A stretch of DNA of 40,472 nucleotides from Deltaproteobacteria bacterium (GTDB lineage: Bacteria; Desulfobacterota; Syntrophia; Syntrophales; UBA2210). Numbering within the stretch: position 1 is the first letter of the stretch; every line of letters begins with the position of its first letter. The DNA lies in NCBI GenBank assembly GCA_026388515.1, contig JAPLJO010000008.1:1-40472 (forward strand), written 5' to 3'. The notes beneath the pieces are model-generated. The model was not told the DNA's origin. It made no database searches and was given only the letters and a program-made list of their open reading frames with translations. Positions 8,304-17,481 of the stretch are shown here, piece by piece. The position numbers and the translations under genes are program-made.

Positions 8304-9074
8304 ATGAGCAGGCACATCGGGAAATGCGCGCTCGTGATCGCGCTCGCGACGCTTCTTCTCATTGCCTCATGCGCCACGACAAGAGTGGATGAGGGGCAGA
8401 CCATGTCCTATATCAGCATGGGGCTCGCCTACCTGCAGGCGGGGGATTCTACTTCAGCGCTCAGGGAATTCATGGAGGCTGAAAAGCGCAATCCTGATGA
8501 TCCGGCGGTGCATTACTATCTCGGTATTGCCTACTACATGAAAGGTATAAAGGAAGAGGCGATCAGACAGTTCGAGAAGGCGATAGAACTGAAACCGGAT
8601 TATTCGGAAGCACGCAATTATCTCGGCACGGTCTACCTTGAATCCGGTTCCCATGACAAGGCCATAGAGGAGTTTCAGAGGGTGCTCACCAACATACTCT
8701 ACGAAACCCCCGCGCTCACGATTTACAATTTAGGAAGGGCGTATTACGAGAAGGGGGACTATGCCGCTGCCCTCTCTCACTTCAGGCAGGCTCTGGAAAA
8801 ACAGCCTACCATCAGCATCCTTCCCCATATCTATCACTACATCGGTCTGGTGTATCTCAACGAGAACAGGGTTGATGACGCACTCCACTACTTTCAGAAA
8901 TCTCTTGAGATAGCCCCCAGCATGATCGAATCAAGGCTTCAGTCAGGTATCTGCCATATGAAGAAGGGTGATACCCTGAGAGCCTCGAAGGAATTCAGAA
9001 AAGTCATCGAGACCGCACCGGAATCAAAGCCCGCAATGGCGGCGGCACGCTACCTTCAGTCGCTTGGCGAGTGA
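8304..9074 (+). CDS. TPR-repeat lipoprotein
   Basis: The 256-residue protein begins with a lipoprotein signal peptide: basic N-terminus, hydrophobic core and lipobox LIAS-C with Cys23. At least six tetratricopeptide repeats follow (for example AVHYYLGIAYYMKG, EARNYLGTVYLESG and TIYNLGRAYYEKG), so it is a membrane-anchored scaffold for protein contacts, resembling PilF/PilW or other outer-membrane assembly helpers. No pilus genes are near, so a pilus role is not supported. The ATG at 8304 is preferred to an in-frame ATG at 8283 that lies inside the upstream gene. An Hsp20 relic overlaps its 3' end in another frame. Confidence 0.8.
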   Translation: MSRHIGKCALVIALATLLLIASCATTRVDEGQTMSYISMGLAYLQAGDSTSALREFMEAEKRNPDDPAVHYYLGIAYYMKGIKEEAIRQFEKAIELKPDYSEARNYLGTVYLESGSHDKAIEEFQRVLTNILYETPALTIYNLGRAYYEKGDYAAALSHFRQALEKQPTISILPHIYHYIGLVYLNENRVDDALHYFQKSLEIAPSMIESRLQSGICHMKKGDTLRASKEFRKVIETAPESKPAMAAARYLQSLGE

Positions 9075-9189
9075 GGACAAAAAGCAGAGACACGAAGAGA
9101 AGTCTGCGAATTACGACCGCATAGAACGGTCTTACGGGTCATTCTGCAGGAACTTCCGGCTTCCCGAAGAAGTGGAAACGGAAAAGGCC
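9067..9189 (+). pseudogene. relic of a small heat-shock protein (Hsp20) gene
   Basis: In the frame that overlaps the TPR stop, about 40 codons read as the middle of an alpha-crystallin domain: EEKSANYDRIERSYGSF then RNFRLPEEVETEKA, where the conserved RSYGSFxRxFxLPxxV block of Hsp20 is unmistakable. Both the N-terminal part and the final beta strands (normally KAxYKDGVLTIxLPK) are missing, and the frame runs into a terminator-like sequence. It is therefore a fragment left by deletion. A short ORF from TTG 9064 to 9270 exists but its tail is low-complexity and unlikely to be a working protein. Confidence 0.65.
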
Positions 9190-9204
9190 GCGGGCGGTTT
9201 TTTT
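9182..9204 (+). terminator. probable intrinsic terminator
   Basis: AAAAGGCCG, loop CGGG, CGGTTTTTT (two G-U pairs), followed by one more T. It would end the 7506-9074 operon just before the promoter at 9267. Confidence 0.5.
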
Positions 9205-9266
9205 CACCGCTACCCACATTCTCCCTTCGTGCATCTTCCCTTCCCTTTCCATTTTTCTTTCCATTC

Positions 9267-9295
9267 TTGACAGGTTGGCAAAATTACCCTACAGT
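9267..9295 (+). promoter_or_regulatory. sigma-70 promoter of the GerMN/EF-G/potassium-channel operon
   Basis: Perfect TTGACA (9267-9272), 17 bases, TACAGT (9290-9295). Confidence 0.6.
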
Positions 9296-9335
9296 GTGCA
9301 AACTTTTTCAGCGAGAGATGGAGATAACGTCCCGT

Positions 9336-9953
9336 ATGGCATCGAAAAAACGGCGTCGTGTGAGTGCAATTAAGGCAAAAAAAAAGCGTCGATACCTTAA
9401 ATTCCTGTTTCTCACCTTCATTGTCCTCTGTGGTGTCGTATTTATCCTGTTTTTTGCAGGCGCGCTGAAGGAATATCTGTACTCCCCCGAAAGTGCAAAA
9501 AGCAGTGTCCACACCAGCAGGAACACCTACAAGGCGACCCTCTATTTTTCCGATTCGAATGAGCGGTTCCTCGTTCCCGAAGTCCGTTATCTCCCCAAGA
9601 AAACGAATGTGGCTGACCAGGTCGCCGATCTTGTACGTGCCCTCATCAAAGGGCCCAATACAAAACTGATCGAAACATTTCCCCGAAAGACCACACTCAA
9701 GGGAGTTGAAATAAAAGGTGATGGAACCGCGCTCATCAATTTTGAAAGGGATCTCGTCACCCTTCATCCCGGGGGAAGCGCAAGCGAGATAATGACCATT
9801 TATTCACTCACCAACACAATCACGCTGAACGTACCCTCGATACAAAAGGTAAAAATTCTCATAGACGGGAAAGAAGCGGAAACGCTCAAAGGTCATATCG
9901 ATATACGTGATCCTTTCACGACCAACAGCGAGCTCATCGTCGAGGGCGCATAG
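9336..9953 (+). CDS. membrane-anchored GerMN-domain protein
   Basis: The roughly 205-residue protein has a strongly basic start (KKRRRVSAIKAKKKRR), a single hydrophobic anchor (LFLTFIVLCGVVFILFF) and an extracytoplasmic GerMN domain. Family features are the ATLYFSD strand, the LVRALIKGP helix, the LKGVEIKGDGTALINFERDL strands and an EIMTIYSLTNTI helix. GerMN domains occur in spore germination proteins and in many non-sporulating bacteria, where the role is mostly unknown, so the name says nothing about sporulation here. ATG 9336 is preferred; an in-frame ATG at 9318 would add six residues. It is first in an operon with EF-G and the channel genes. Confidence 0.75.
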   Translation: MASKKRRRVSAIKAKKKRRYLKFLFLTFIVLCGVVFILFFAGALKEYLYSPESAKSSVHTSRNTYKATLYFSDSNERFLVPEVRYLPKKTNVADQVADLVRALIKGPNTKLIETFPRKTTLKGVEIKGDGTALINFERDLVTLHPGGSASEIMTIYSLTNTITLNVPSIQKVKILIDGKEAETLKGHIDIRDPFTTNSELIVEGA

Positions 9954-9983
9954 CGGGCGGATGTACCTGCCGGAAAGACTTAA

Positions 9984-12017
9984 ATGGCATCTAAAGTAAG
10001 ACTTTCACACATTCGCAATATCGGGATCATCGCTCATATAGATGCGGGGAAGACCACCGTGACGGAGCGACTCCTCTTTTATACGGGAAAAACATACAAA
10101 ATGGGCGAGGTGCACAATGGCGAAGCGGTGATGGATTGGATGCCGCAGGAACAGGAACGGGGCATCACTATTACCGCTGCCGTGACGACCTGCCACTGGA
10201 AACACAATGAGATTCATATTATCGACACACCGGGGCATGTTGATTTCACCATCGAGGTTGAACGCAGCCTGAGAATACTCGATGGGGCGCTGGTGGTGTT
10301 CTGCGCCGTCGGCGGGGTGGAACCGCAGTCTGAGACGGTGTGGCATCAGGCCGACAAATACCATGTTCCCAAGATTGCCTTCATCAATAAAATAGACAGG
10401 GTGGGTGCGGATTTTTTCGGCACGGTGGACACGATGAGAAGCCGTTTTCATTCCATCCCCCTGCTTATTCAGATTCCATGCGTTCACGGTGATGCGCTGC
10501 AAGGGGTAATCGACCTGGTGTCGCAGAAACTGATCACCTGGCAGGATGCCCTCGGTACCTCATACGAGTATACTGATATCCCCGATGCACACCGGATGCA
10601 GGCGCAGGAACTCAGGGAACGGCTGATTGAGACCATTGCCGAGACTGACGACGGCATCGCCGAAAAATACCTGAACGGCGACGCCGTTTCAGACAAAGAA
10701 CTGATCGCATCGATTCGGAGCGCCACCATATCGCTCAAAGTAGTGCCTGTTCTCTGCGGGGCCGCACTGCGCAACATAGGAATTCAGCCGATCCTTGACT
10801 CGGTAATCCATTTCCTTCCCTCTCCTGAAGACATTCCTCCCGTCGAGGGTATCAATCCCCGCACACGGAAAAAAGAAACCCGGAGAAGCAGCGATAAAGA
10901 ACCCCTCTCGGCCCTCGCCTTCAAGATAATGATGGACGAGGGAAGAAAACTCACCTACATGAGGATATACTCGGGCACAATGCATGTGGGCGATGAGGTG
11001 TATAATTCCACGCGGGATAAAAAAGAAAAAATCGCCCGGCTTCTCAAGATGCACGCCAACAAGAGAGAGCGCGTCGACACTGTGGGCGCAGGAACTATAA
11101 TTGCGGTTGCGGGATTGAAAAATACCTCGACGGGCGACACGCTCTGTGACGAGTCCGCACCCATTGTGCTGGAACCCATCGACTTCTATGAACCCGTGAT
11201 AAGTCAGGCCATCGAAGCAAAAACACCCCAGGATCAGGATAAATTAACCGCGGCACTTTCGAAACTCACCGATGAGGATCCCACGCTGAAGGTCAGATAT
11301 AATGATGAAACGGCCCAGACGATTATTTCGGGTATGGGAGAATTGCACCTTGAAATAGTCATTGACCGGCTGGTCCGCGAATACAACACGAACGTGAACG
11401 TGGGCAGGCCGCGGGTTGTGTACCGTGAAACGATAGGAAGCGAATCGGTCGTTGAGGGGAAATTCGAAAAGGAACTAGGAGACAGGAAACACTCCGGGCA
11501 TGTCACGCTGACGCTTCAGCCGGGCGGTCGCGGTTCCGGACTTGTCATCATCAATGAAATTCCCAACAACGTCATTCCGGAAATGTATCACGACGGCATC
11601 AGAGAAAGCATACGTGATGCCTCTCTCTCCGGCTGCACCGCCGGCTATCCGGTGACCGACGTGACGGTCAGAATTACCGGCGGAAGCTGCCGGGAAGGCG
11701 AATCATCCGAGATAGGGTACCGGATTGCAGCATCAACGGCTTTCAATGAAGGCTGTATCCGGGGGAACCCCTACCTGCTCGAGCCGGTGATGATGGTGAA
11801 CGTCATGGCACCGACAGATTTCATGGGGGAAGTCATCGGCAACATCAATGCACGAAGGGGGGAAGTGCAGCATATCACTCACCGGGGACCGATAATCGAA
11901 ATCAGGGCGAAGGTTCCGCTGCGCCAGATGTTCGGATATTCAACGGACCTCAGGTCATTGACCCAGGGACGCGGTACGTTTACAATGCAGTTCCTGCAGT
12001 ATGACAAAAGTTCGTAG
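9984..12017 (+). CDS. fusA: elongation factor G, second-type paralogue
   Basis: The 677-residue translational GTPase has all G motifs: AHIDAGKTT (17-25), RGITIT, DTPGHVDF, NKIDRVGADFF and a CGAA-type G5. Domains II-V are recognisable to the C-terminal MFGYSTDLRSLTQGR. It would move tRNAs and mRNA during translocation. The domain IV tip, normally GSYHDVDSSE, reads GSCREGESSE (residues 567-576), so the conserved tip His is Arg. No rpsL, rpsG or tuf lies nearby; the main fusA normally sits with those genes, so this is likely an EF-G2-like extra copy rather than the housekeeping one. The ATG at 9984 has a GGAAAG upstream. Confidence 0.85.
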   Translation: MASKVRLSHIRNIGIIAHIDAGKTTVTERLLFYTGKTYKMGEVHNGEAVMDWMPQEQERGITITAAVTTCHWKHNEIHIIDTPGHVDFTIEVERSLRILDGALVVFCAVGGVEPQSETVWHQADKYHVPKIAFINKIDRVGADFFGTVDTMRSRFHSIPLLIQIPCVHGDALQGVIDLVSQKLITWQDALGTSYEYTDIPDAHRMQAQELRERLIETIAETDDGIAEKYLNGDAVSDKELIASIRSATISLKVVPVLCGAALRNIGIQPILDSVIHFLPSPEDIPPVEGINPRTRKKETRRSSDKEPLSALAFKIMMDEGRKLTYMRIYSGTMHVGDEVYNSTRDKKEKIARLLKMHANKRERVDTVGAGTIIAVAGLKNTSTGDTLCDESAPIVLEPIDFYEPVISQAIEAKTPQDQDKLTAALSKLTDEDPTLKVRYNDETAQTIISGMGELHLEIVIDRLVREYNTNVNVGRPRVVYRETIGSESVVEGKFEKELGDRKHSGHVTLTLQPGGRGSGLVIINEIPNNVIPEMYHDGIRESIRDASLSGCTAGYPVTDVTVRITGGSCREGESSEIGYRIAASTAFNEGCIRGNPYLLEPVMMVNVMAPTDFMGEVIGNINARRGEVQHITHRGPIIEIRAKVPLRQMFGYSTDLRSLTQGRGTFTMQFLQYDKSS

Positions 12018-12027
12018 GGGGATCCCC

Positions 12028-13215
12028 ATGCACGGTCCGGCCTTTCTGCAGGGTATCAGAAAAGTCATACGGCTCTTGCGCAAGGAACACTTTTTCCTGA
12101 TAGCCGCCGTCACCGCGTCAGTCATTCTGCTGTGCGCTCTGGCGGTATGGTATGTAGAACACGAACGACCGGATTCCTTAATCACGACTTACTGGGATGG
12201 TATCTGGTGGGCCGTGGTGACCATCTGCACGGTGGGCTACGGCGATAAACTGCCCATCTCGGATGAAGGAAAAATCATCGGGATCATATTGATGATTTCG
12301 GGGATCTTTCTTCTTTCCCTCATTACGGCCACCATTGTATCGGTCTTCGTTGAACAGAAAATAAAGGAGGGCAGAGGATTGAAAGCGGTTCGATCAAAAG
12401 ACCACATCGTTGTCTGCGGGTGGAATCAGTACGCGGAAGAACTGCTCCTGTGGCTTTACCGGTTCGGCGATGAGAAGGATCCTCCCGTCGTATTAGTCAA
12501 TGAACTTTCAATTGACGAAACCGATATGCTGAAGCTGAAATATGAACGATACGGCCTCGAAATAATCAGGGGGAACTACATTCATGAAGATGCGCTTCTG
12601 AAAGCGGATATACGGAGGGCCCGGTTCGCCGTCATCATGGCGGATACATCCGGAGAAGCGGCCGACCGGAACAGGACCGATGAGCGCACGATCCTCACTG
12701 CACTCACCATCAAATCACTCGCGCCCAAGATAAAAATCGTGGCGGAACTTCTCAACAGCGAAAATAAATCCCACCTCAGAAGGGCACAGGTGGATGATAT
12801 CATCGTAAGGGGGGAGCATGTGGGTTCTCTTCTCGCCAGCGCCGTGAACTATCCAGGGCTTCCCCGCGTATTTTCCAGTATTCTTTCCCCCGATGACAGA
12901 AACAAGCTGATACGGGCCGATATTCCGGCCGGTTTCGTCGGCAAAACCGTCAGGGAACTCGCGGAACACTTCAGAAAACACAGAAGCGGGATATTGATCG
13001 GCCTCCTGAAGGAAAAGGAATCGGTCAAACTGGAAGACATGCTTTCCGATGATTCATCAGTCATCGATCGCTTTATCAAGGAAAAGATCAGAGAATCGAA
13101 AAAGGATTTGTTTTACGACAAGGAGCAGATCAAGGTAATCATCAACCCCGACGAAGGAGACATAATCAGCAGGAATGACTACGCAATACTGCTCTCAAAG
13201 GAGGCGGGCCCATGA
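12028..13215 (+). CDS. two-TM potassium channel with RCK (TrkA-N/TrkA-C) regulatory domains
   Basis: The roughly 395-residue protein has TM1 (FFLIAAVTASVILLCALAV), a pore helix and the selectivity filter TVGYGD (residues 68-73), then TM2 (IIGIILMISGIFLLSLITATIVSVF). An RCK domain starting HIVVCGWNQYAEELL follows, of the kind that gates MthK-like channels, then a TrkA-C-like domain from about residue 295. ATG 12028 has a GGGGGA element and is preferred to 12001, which lies inside fusA. The last codons overlap the start of the cyclic-nucleotide-binding gene (ATGA at 13212-13215), so the two are made together. The gating ligand cannot be read from the sequence; RCK-C domains bind c-di-AMP in some bacteria. 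Confidence 0.85.
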   Translation: MHGPAFLQGIRKVIRLLRKEHFFLIAAVTASVILLCALAVWYVEHERPDSLITTYWDGIWWAVVTICTVGYGDKLPISDEGKIIGIILMISGIFLLSLITATIVSVFVEQKIKEGRGLKAVRSKDHIVVCGWNQYAEELLLWLYRFGDEKDPPVVLVNELSIDETDMLKLKYERYGLEIIRGNYIHEDALLKADIRRARFAVIMADTSGEAADRNRTDERTILTALTIKSLAPKIKIVAELLNSENKSHLRRAQVDDIIVRGEHVGSLLASAVNYPGLPRVFSSILSPDDRNKLIRADIPAGFVGKTVRELAEHFRKHRSGILIGLLKEKESVKLEDMLSDDSSVIDRFIKEKIRESKKDLFYDKEQIKVIINPDEGDIISRNDYAILLSKEAGP

Positions 13216-13745
13216 CATTCCTGAAATTTTCTGCCGACAAAGAAATATCGCAGCTCGAAGAAACGGCCCTCTTTAAAACTATCAGCACTGAAAAGATATC
13301 GAAAATACTCGCCATCTGCAACAAGGTCCGTTTTCAGGAGGGGGACACCATAATGCGGGAGGGGGATGAGGGGGATTCGATCTACATCATTTTAGAAGGG
13401 ACTGTCGAGGTGGCGAAAAACCTCATCCTGAAAGGCGGGGATGAAGGTGAAGAAAACAGGAGCAACAAGGTATTCACCAAACTAAAGGCAGATGATCACC
13501 CTGTATTCGGTGAAATCGCATTGCTCGAGAATGCGAAGCGTACGGCAACCATAAAAGCTCTCACCGACTGCCTCTTCTACGAAATCAGAAACCGCGACCT
13601 TCGCGCGCTCGCAGAGGAAGATCATGAACTCGGGTACAGAATCATGTATAATCTCGCCACGATCGTGAGCTCACGACTCAGAAAGGCTGATGAAGAACTG
13701 GTAAAGCTGACCACCGTACTCAGCATCATCCTGAAAGAATCGTAA
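13212..13745 (+). CDS. stand-alone cyclic-nucleotide-binding (CNBD/CRP-like) protein
   Basis: The 177-residue protein has a cyclic-nucleotide-binding fold: an N-terminal helix (LEETALFKTISTEKISKI), beta strands with EGDTIMREGDEGDSIYIILEG, and a phosphate-binding cassette FGEIALLENAKRTATI that keeps the Glu and Arg that hold the cyclic phosphate. There is no DNA-binding helix-turn-helix; the C-terminus is a long helix. It is translationally coupled to the potassium channel, so it is probably a separate regulatory subunit of the channel, a role usually played by a fused C-terminal CNBD. A strong terminator lies 160 bases downstream. Confidence 0.8.
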   Translation: MTFLKFSADKEISQLEETALFKTISTEKISKILAICNKVRFQEGDTIMREGDEGDSIYIILEGTVEVAKNLILKGGDEGEENRSNKVFTKLKADDHPVFGEIALLENAKRTATIKALTDCLFYEIRNRDLRALAEEDHELGYRIMYNLATIVSSRLRKADEELVKLTTVLSIILKES

Positions 13746-13905
13746 TTTTGATTTATAGTTCCTTTCCGTATATAAGGCTCGTCTCTTTAAAAGACTTAAA
13801 GAGTGTGAATACAAACTGATGGGATTTCACAATATCATCGGTTTTCCACTCACCGACACCCCCCTTACATCTGGGAGGTGTATTTTCCCTCTTGGTTTCC
13901 ATAGT

Positions 13906-13946
13906 AAAAGTGGATGGCGGCATTACAACCGCCATCCACTTTTTTT
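13906..13946. terminator. strong bidirectional intrinsic terminator
   Basis: AAAAGTGGATGGCGG (13906-13920), loop of 8, CCGCCATCCACTTTT (13929-13943), then more T. It separates the convergent CNBD gene (+) and ychF (-). Confidence 0.92.
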
Positions 13947-13971
13947 CGTACCTGACCGGATACCGTCTTTT

Positions 13972-15066
13972 TTATACTTTGAAACGAAAATAGACGATAT
14001 CGCCATCCTGAACGGCATAGTCACGGCCCTCAAATCGAATTACTCCTTTTTCCCGAGCTTCTGCGATACCTCCCAATGATTTGAAATCATAAAAATGCAG
14101 AACCTCAGCCCTGATGAAACCTCTCTCCATATCAGTATGTATTTTCCCCGCCGCCTGCACCGCCTTCGTACCCTGCCGTACAGTCCATGCCCTCAGTTCT
14201 GATCCTGCAGTTGTATAAAAAGTCATCAGTCCCAGAAGCTTGTAACCTTCACGTATGAGCTGCTCCAGGCCGGATTCTTCAAGGCCGAGGTCTTCGAGAA
14301 ACTCTCTCTTTTCCTGTGCCGTCATCTCTGCAATACCGGCCTCTACATCGCCGCATATCGTGACGACGCCCGCACTTTCCTCTTCGGCGATTTCGCGGAC
14401 CCTTTCGATCCAGGGCCCTCCATTTCTGAGCACCGCCTCACTCACATTCGCCACATATAAAACCTTCTTCCACGTAAGAAGTTGCCACTCTTTTACAATC
14501 CCGACACTCTCTTCATCAAGGTCGATATTTCTGGATACAATCCCCCTCCCCAGTGATTCGCGCATCATGGCACACAGGTCCATTTCCCGCGCATGGGACT
14601 TGTCTCCCGTTTTCACGAGGCGTTCGATCTTTGCCATCCTCTTTTCCACCGTTTCAAGATCAGCAAGAAGAAGTTCCGTATTTACCACTTCGATATCGTA
14701 CGCAGGATCAACACGCCCGTGCATATGCGCTACATTGGAATCATCGAAACACCTGACAATATGAACCACCGCATCGACGTCACGTATGTGTCCGAGGAAT
14801 TTATTGCCGAGCCCCTCTCCTCTGCTTGCTCCTTTGACGAGACCGGCAATATCGACAAATTCCATGGTGGTATGTGTCACCTTGGGAGGATTAATGACTC
14901 GTGCAATATGTTCGAGTCTCGGGTCCGGAACGGGAACAACCCCGACATTCGGCTCGATGGTGCAGAAAGGATAATTCGCGACCTCGGCGCCCGCGGCGGT
15001 GAGCGCGTTGAAAATAGTTGATTTCCCGACGTTAGGAAGACCTATAATTCCACAGCGGAACCCCAT
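13972..15066 (-). CDS. ychF: YchF/OLA1-family ribosome-associated GTPase
   Basis: The 364-residue protein has the Obg-like P-loop GLPNVGKST near the N-terminus, the switch [20 protein letters not shown], an inserted coiled coil (about residues 130-200) and the C-terminal TGS-like domain ending [12 protein letters not shown]. YchF binds ribosomes and hydrolyses ATP as well as or better than GTP; the NxxE motif used for ATP choice appears as VANVSE. The start has an AGGAAGG element. It is the last gene of the ispE-tRNA-prs-rplY-pth-ychF group, a common order in deltaproteobacteria. Confidence 0.95.
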   Translation of the reverse strand: MGFRCGIIGLPNVGKSTIFNALTAAGAEVANYPFCTIEPNVGVVPVPDPRLEHIARVINPPKVTHTTMEFVDIAGLVKGASRGEGLGNKFLGHIRDVDAVVHIVRCFDDSNVAHMHGRVDPAYDIEVVNTELLLADLETVEKRMAKIERLVKTGDKSHAREMDLCAMMRESLGRGIVSRNIDLDEESVGIVKEWQLLTWKKVLYVANVSEAVLRNGGPWIERVREIAEEESAGVVTICGDVEAGIAEMTAQEKREFLEDLGLEESGLEQLIREGYKLLGLMTFYTTAGSELRAWTVRQGTKAVQAAGKIHTDMERGFIRAEVLHFYDFKSLGGIAEAREKGVIRFEGRDYAVQDGDIVYFRFKV

Positions 15067-15125
15067 GTCACCTTCCTCATCGTATTACATTGAGGCTCGT
15101 ACCATTGACCGTCAGGATAAAGGTG

Positions 15126-15713
15126 CTATAAAATTTCACGATCACCGTCTGCGCGTCGCACATTACAGGTATTCATGGCCGCCTGCACACCGCGTGATAT
15201 TATTTCCGAAACGGCATTGGACGCCCGCTCGACAAAACCGGGAACCATTTTCATCTCACTATCAGAAAACGGGTTGAGGACGTATTGTTCGACCAGTTCT
15301 CTTTCCGAAGGCTTTCCTATTCCAAAGCGCACCCTCACAAAGTCAGCACCGAGATGATCAATGACGGACCTCACCCCTTTGTGGCCACCGTCACCGCCGC
15401 CGATCTTTATCCGGATATCCCCGAAGGGAAGGTCCAGATCATCGTGGATGACAATCACCTCCGCCGGGTCCAGATGAAAGAAGCGGGCAACCTGACCCAC
15501 GGCAACTCCGCTTAAATTCATGTACGTTTGAGGCTTGATGATTAGAACAGAGATGGACGAGATGATGCCACGACCGATGATACCATTGAACTTATGTAGA
15601 CTAAAGCTGATGCCGCACTCGCCTGCCAGGTGATCGGTGACGAGAAACCCCGCATTATGCCGGTGGGACGCATACCTCTCACCCGGATTGCCGAGTCCGA
15701 CAACAAGCTTCAC
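15126..15713 (-). CDS. pth: peptidyl-tRNA hydrolase
   Basis: The 195-residue protein releases peptides from peptidyl-tRNA that has dropped off the ribosome. Seen: GLGNPGERY with the substrate Asn, the catalytic His in SHRHNAGF, MNLSG, and HDDLDLPFG with the activating Asp. The motif usually written GGHNG reads GGHKG here, so the common tRNA-binding Asn is Lys. The start is GTG at 15713, seven bases after a GGGGGG element; the in-frame TTG at 15728 lies within that ribosome binding site. It lies between rplY and ychF. Confidence 0.93.
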   Translation of the reverse strand: MKLVVGLGNPGERYASHRHNAGFLVTDHLAGECGISFSLHKFNGIIGRGIISSISVLIIKPQTYMNLSGVAVGQVARFFHLDPAEVIVIHDDLDLPFGDIRIKIGGGDGGHKGVRSVIDHLGADFVRVRFGIGKPSERELVEQYVLNPFSDSEMKMVPGFVERASNAVSEIISRGVQAAMNTCNVRRADGDREIL

Positions 15714-15767
15714 CTGAGATCCCCCCAAAAAACGTTACCGCCGGAGCATGAATTACAATTGTGCCCG

Positions 15768-16418
15768 CTATTCCTCGGAAGCACCTTCGGCTGCCGCTTC
15801 TTCTTCACCCTCCTCTGCAACTATTTCTTCCTTCGCCTCAACCTCGACGATTTTGCGCTTTGCCATTACCGTCACGATGACCCCGTCGGCGGGATCAAGC
15901 ACGGCAATGCCCTCGCCCAGCGTCACATCGCCCACCTTTAATATATCACCTATGTTGAGACCGCTGATGTTCAGTTCAACAGCTTCAGGAATGACGGACG
16001 GGAGTGCCGAGATCTTGAGCCCTCTGCGCAACTGCACCATTTCACCGCCCAGCACGATGCCGACAGGCTGCCCCGACAGGATTATCGGAAGTTCAATGGT
16101 TAATTCCCGATCCATTCTGATTTCATAGAAATCGGCATGGAAGAGACTCTTTTTAACCGTATCCGCCTGGTAATCCTTTACAATGGACAGCTTTTCCGAC
16201 AGTGTGTCACCATCGCTGATTGCAAGCTTTACGAAGAGACTTTCCGTTTTTTCCTGCTTTATAATCTTAATCAGGTCCGGGGCATTGACCGTGAGCGTGA
16301 CGGGCTCGGTCTGATATCCGTAAAAAACCGCAGGAACCATGCCTTCCATTCGCAGCCGCCGTGATGCCCCCTTGCCCAGGTCATTTCTCATCCGGGCGTT
16401 CAACGTCACTGTTTTCAT
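15768..16418 (-). CDS. rplY: 50S ribosomal protein L25, long (CTC/TL5) form
   Basis: The 216-residue protein has an N-terminal L25 domain (R-x-DLGKGASRRLR, VPAVFYG), which binds 5S rRNA, followed by the C-terminal beta-rich domain of the general-stress CTC/TL5 type (ELTIELPIILSGQPVG onward) and an acidic Glu/Ala tail. It lies 9 bases downstream of prs, in the same direction, consistent with co-transcription. Confidence 0.95.
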   Translation of the reverse strand: MKTVTLNARMRNDLGKGASRRLRMEGMVPAVFYGYQTEPVTLTVNAPDLIKIIKQEKTESLFVKLAISDGDTLSEKLSIVKDYQADTVKKSLFHADFYEIRMDRELTIELPIILSGQPVGIVLGGEMVQLRRGLKISALPSVIPEAVELNISGLNIGDILKVGDVTLGEGIAVLDPADGVIVTVMAKRKIVEVEAKEEIVAEEGEEEAAAEGASEE

Positions 16419-16427
16419 ATGACTCTC

Positions 16428-17369
16428 CTACACAAATAATGAACTGACCGATTCGTTGTAATATATCCGTTTAATGGCTTCACTCAGAAGCCCCGCAATG
16501 GAGAGAATCTTTATTCTTTTGCATTTCCGTGCCTTCTCATTAAGCGGTATCGTGTCGGTCACAATTATTTCTTTGAGTTCCGATTCCTCAATCCGTTCAA
16601 TGGCGGGGCCTGACAGCACCGGATGGGTGCAGCATGCGGATACTTCGAGAGCCCCTTCAGCTTTCAGTGCGGAAGCCGCCTGTACAAGTGTGCCGCCCGT
16701 ATCTATCATATCATCAAGGACGATGACCTTTTTCCCCTTCACTGAACCGATAATATTCATGACCTCGGACTCATTCGGGGCGTCTCTCCGCTTATCCACG
16801 ATGGCAAGTGCCGCTCCCAGTCTTCGCGCAAATGCACGGGCCCTCACCACACCGCCCGTATCGGGAGAGACAATGACGATATCCTCGGGATAATGTTTCC
16901 GTACGTAATCAAGAAGCATGGGCGTGGCAAAGAGATTGTCCACGGGAATGTTAAAAAACCCCTGTATCTGCCCTGCATGAAGATCAACTGAAAGGACGCG
17001 GCTTGAACCCGCCATGGTCAATAAATCCGCCACCAGCTTTGCGGTAATCGGCGCCCTCGGAACGACTTTTCTGTCCTGCCGGGCATATCCGTAGTAGGGA
17101 ATCACTGCAATGATGCGGTCAGCGGAGGCCCGTTTCAGGGCATCGATCATTATCAGAAGTTCCATGAGGGTAATATTGACGGGCGGACAGGTCGACTGGA
17201 TGATGAATACATCCATCCCCCGGACATTTTCATCTATCTCGACACGGGTCTCACCATCACTGAACGCCGACACTTCCGCAATACCCGGCTTGACATTCAG
17301 CTTGTTACATATTTCCTGTGCCAGCTTTATGTTGGAATTTCCGGAAAATATTTTCAGTTTTTCAAGCAT
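16428..17369 (-). CDS. prs: ribose-phosphate pyrophosphokinase
   Basis: The 313-residue enzyme makes PRPP from ribose-5-phosphate and ATP for nucleotide, His and Trp synthesis. Seen: the [16 protein letters not shown] region, the catalytic flexible loop [11 protein letters not shown], and the PRPP-binding loop [14 protein letters not shown]. The length is typical of class I bacterial Prs. It lies directly downstream of the tRNA-Gln gene, which is in turn downstream of ispE. Confidence 0.96.
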   Translation of the reverse strand: MLEKLKIFSGNSNIKLAQEICNKLNVKPGIAEVSAFSDGETRVEIDENVRGMDVFIIQSTCPPVNITLMELLIMIDALKRASADRIIAVIPYYGYARQDRKVVPRAPITAKLVADLLTMAGSSRVLSVDLHAGQIQGFFNIPVDNLFATPMLLDYVRKHYPEDIVIVSPDTGGVVRARAFARRLGAALAIVDKRRDAPNESEVMNIIGSVKGKKVIVLDDMIDTGGTLVQAASALKAEGALEVSACCTHPVLSGPAIERIEESELKEIIVTDTIPLNEKARKCKRIKILSIAGLLSEAIKRIYYNESVSSLFV

Positions 17370-17393
17370 TGAGACCCCGCGAGTTCCTTTTAA

Positions 17394-17468
17394 TGGCTGG
17401 GGCGGGAGGATTCGAACCTCCGAATGCAGGAACCAAAATCCTGTGTCTTACCGCTTGACGACGCCCCA
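17394..17468 (-). tRNA. tRNA-Gln (anticodon TTG)
   Basis: 75 bases with the acceptor arms TGGGGCG and CGCCCCA, discriminator G and an encoded CCA. The anticodon stem CAGGA/TCCTG holds the loop TTTTGGT, giving anticodon TTG (Gln). The T arm GGAGG-TTCGAAT-CCTCC is perfect. It sits between ispE and prs on the same strand and is probably cut from their shared transcript. Confidence 0.97.
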
Positions 17469-17481
17469 TTATATCAAACTG

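Noticed and set aside
9064-9270. A functional 68-residue protein between the TPR and GerMN genes
   Set aside because: Only the Hsp20-like middle is meaningful; the tail is Phe/His/Pro-rich translation of a terminator and pyrimidine-rich spacer, and no ribosome binding site is apparent.
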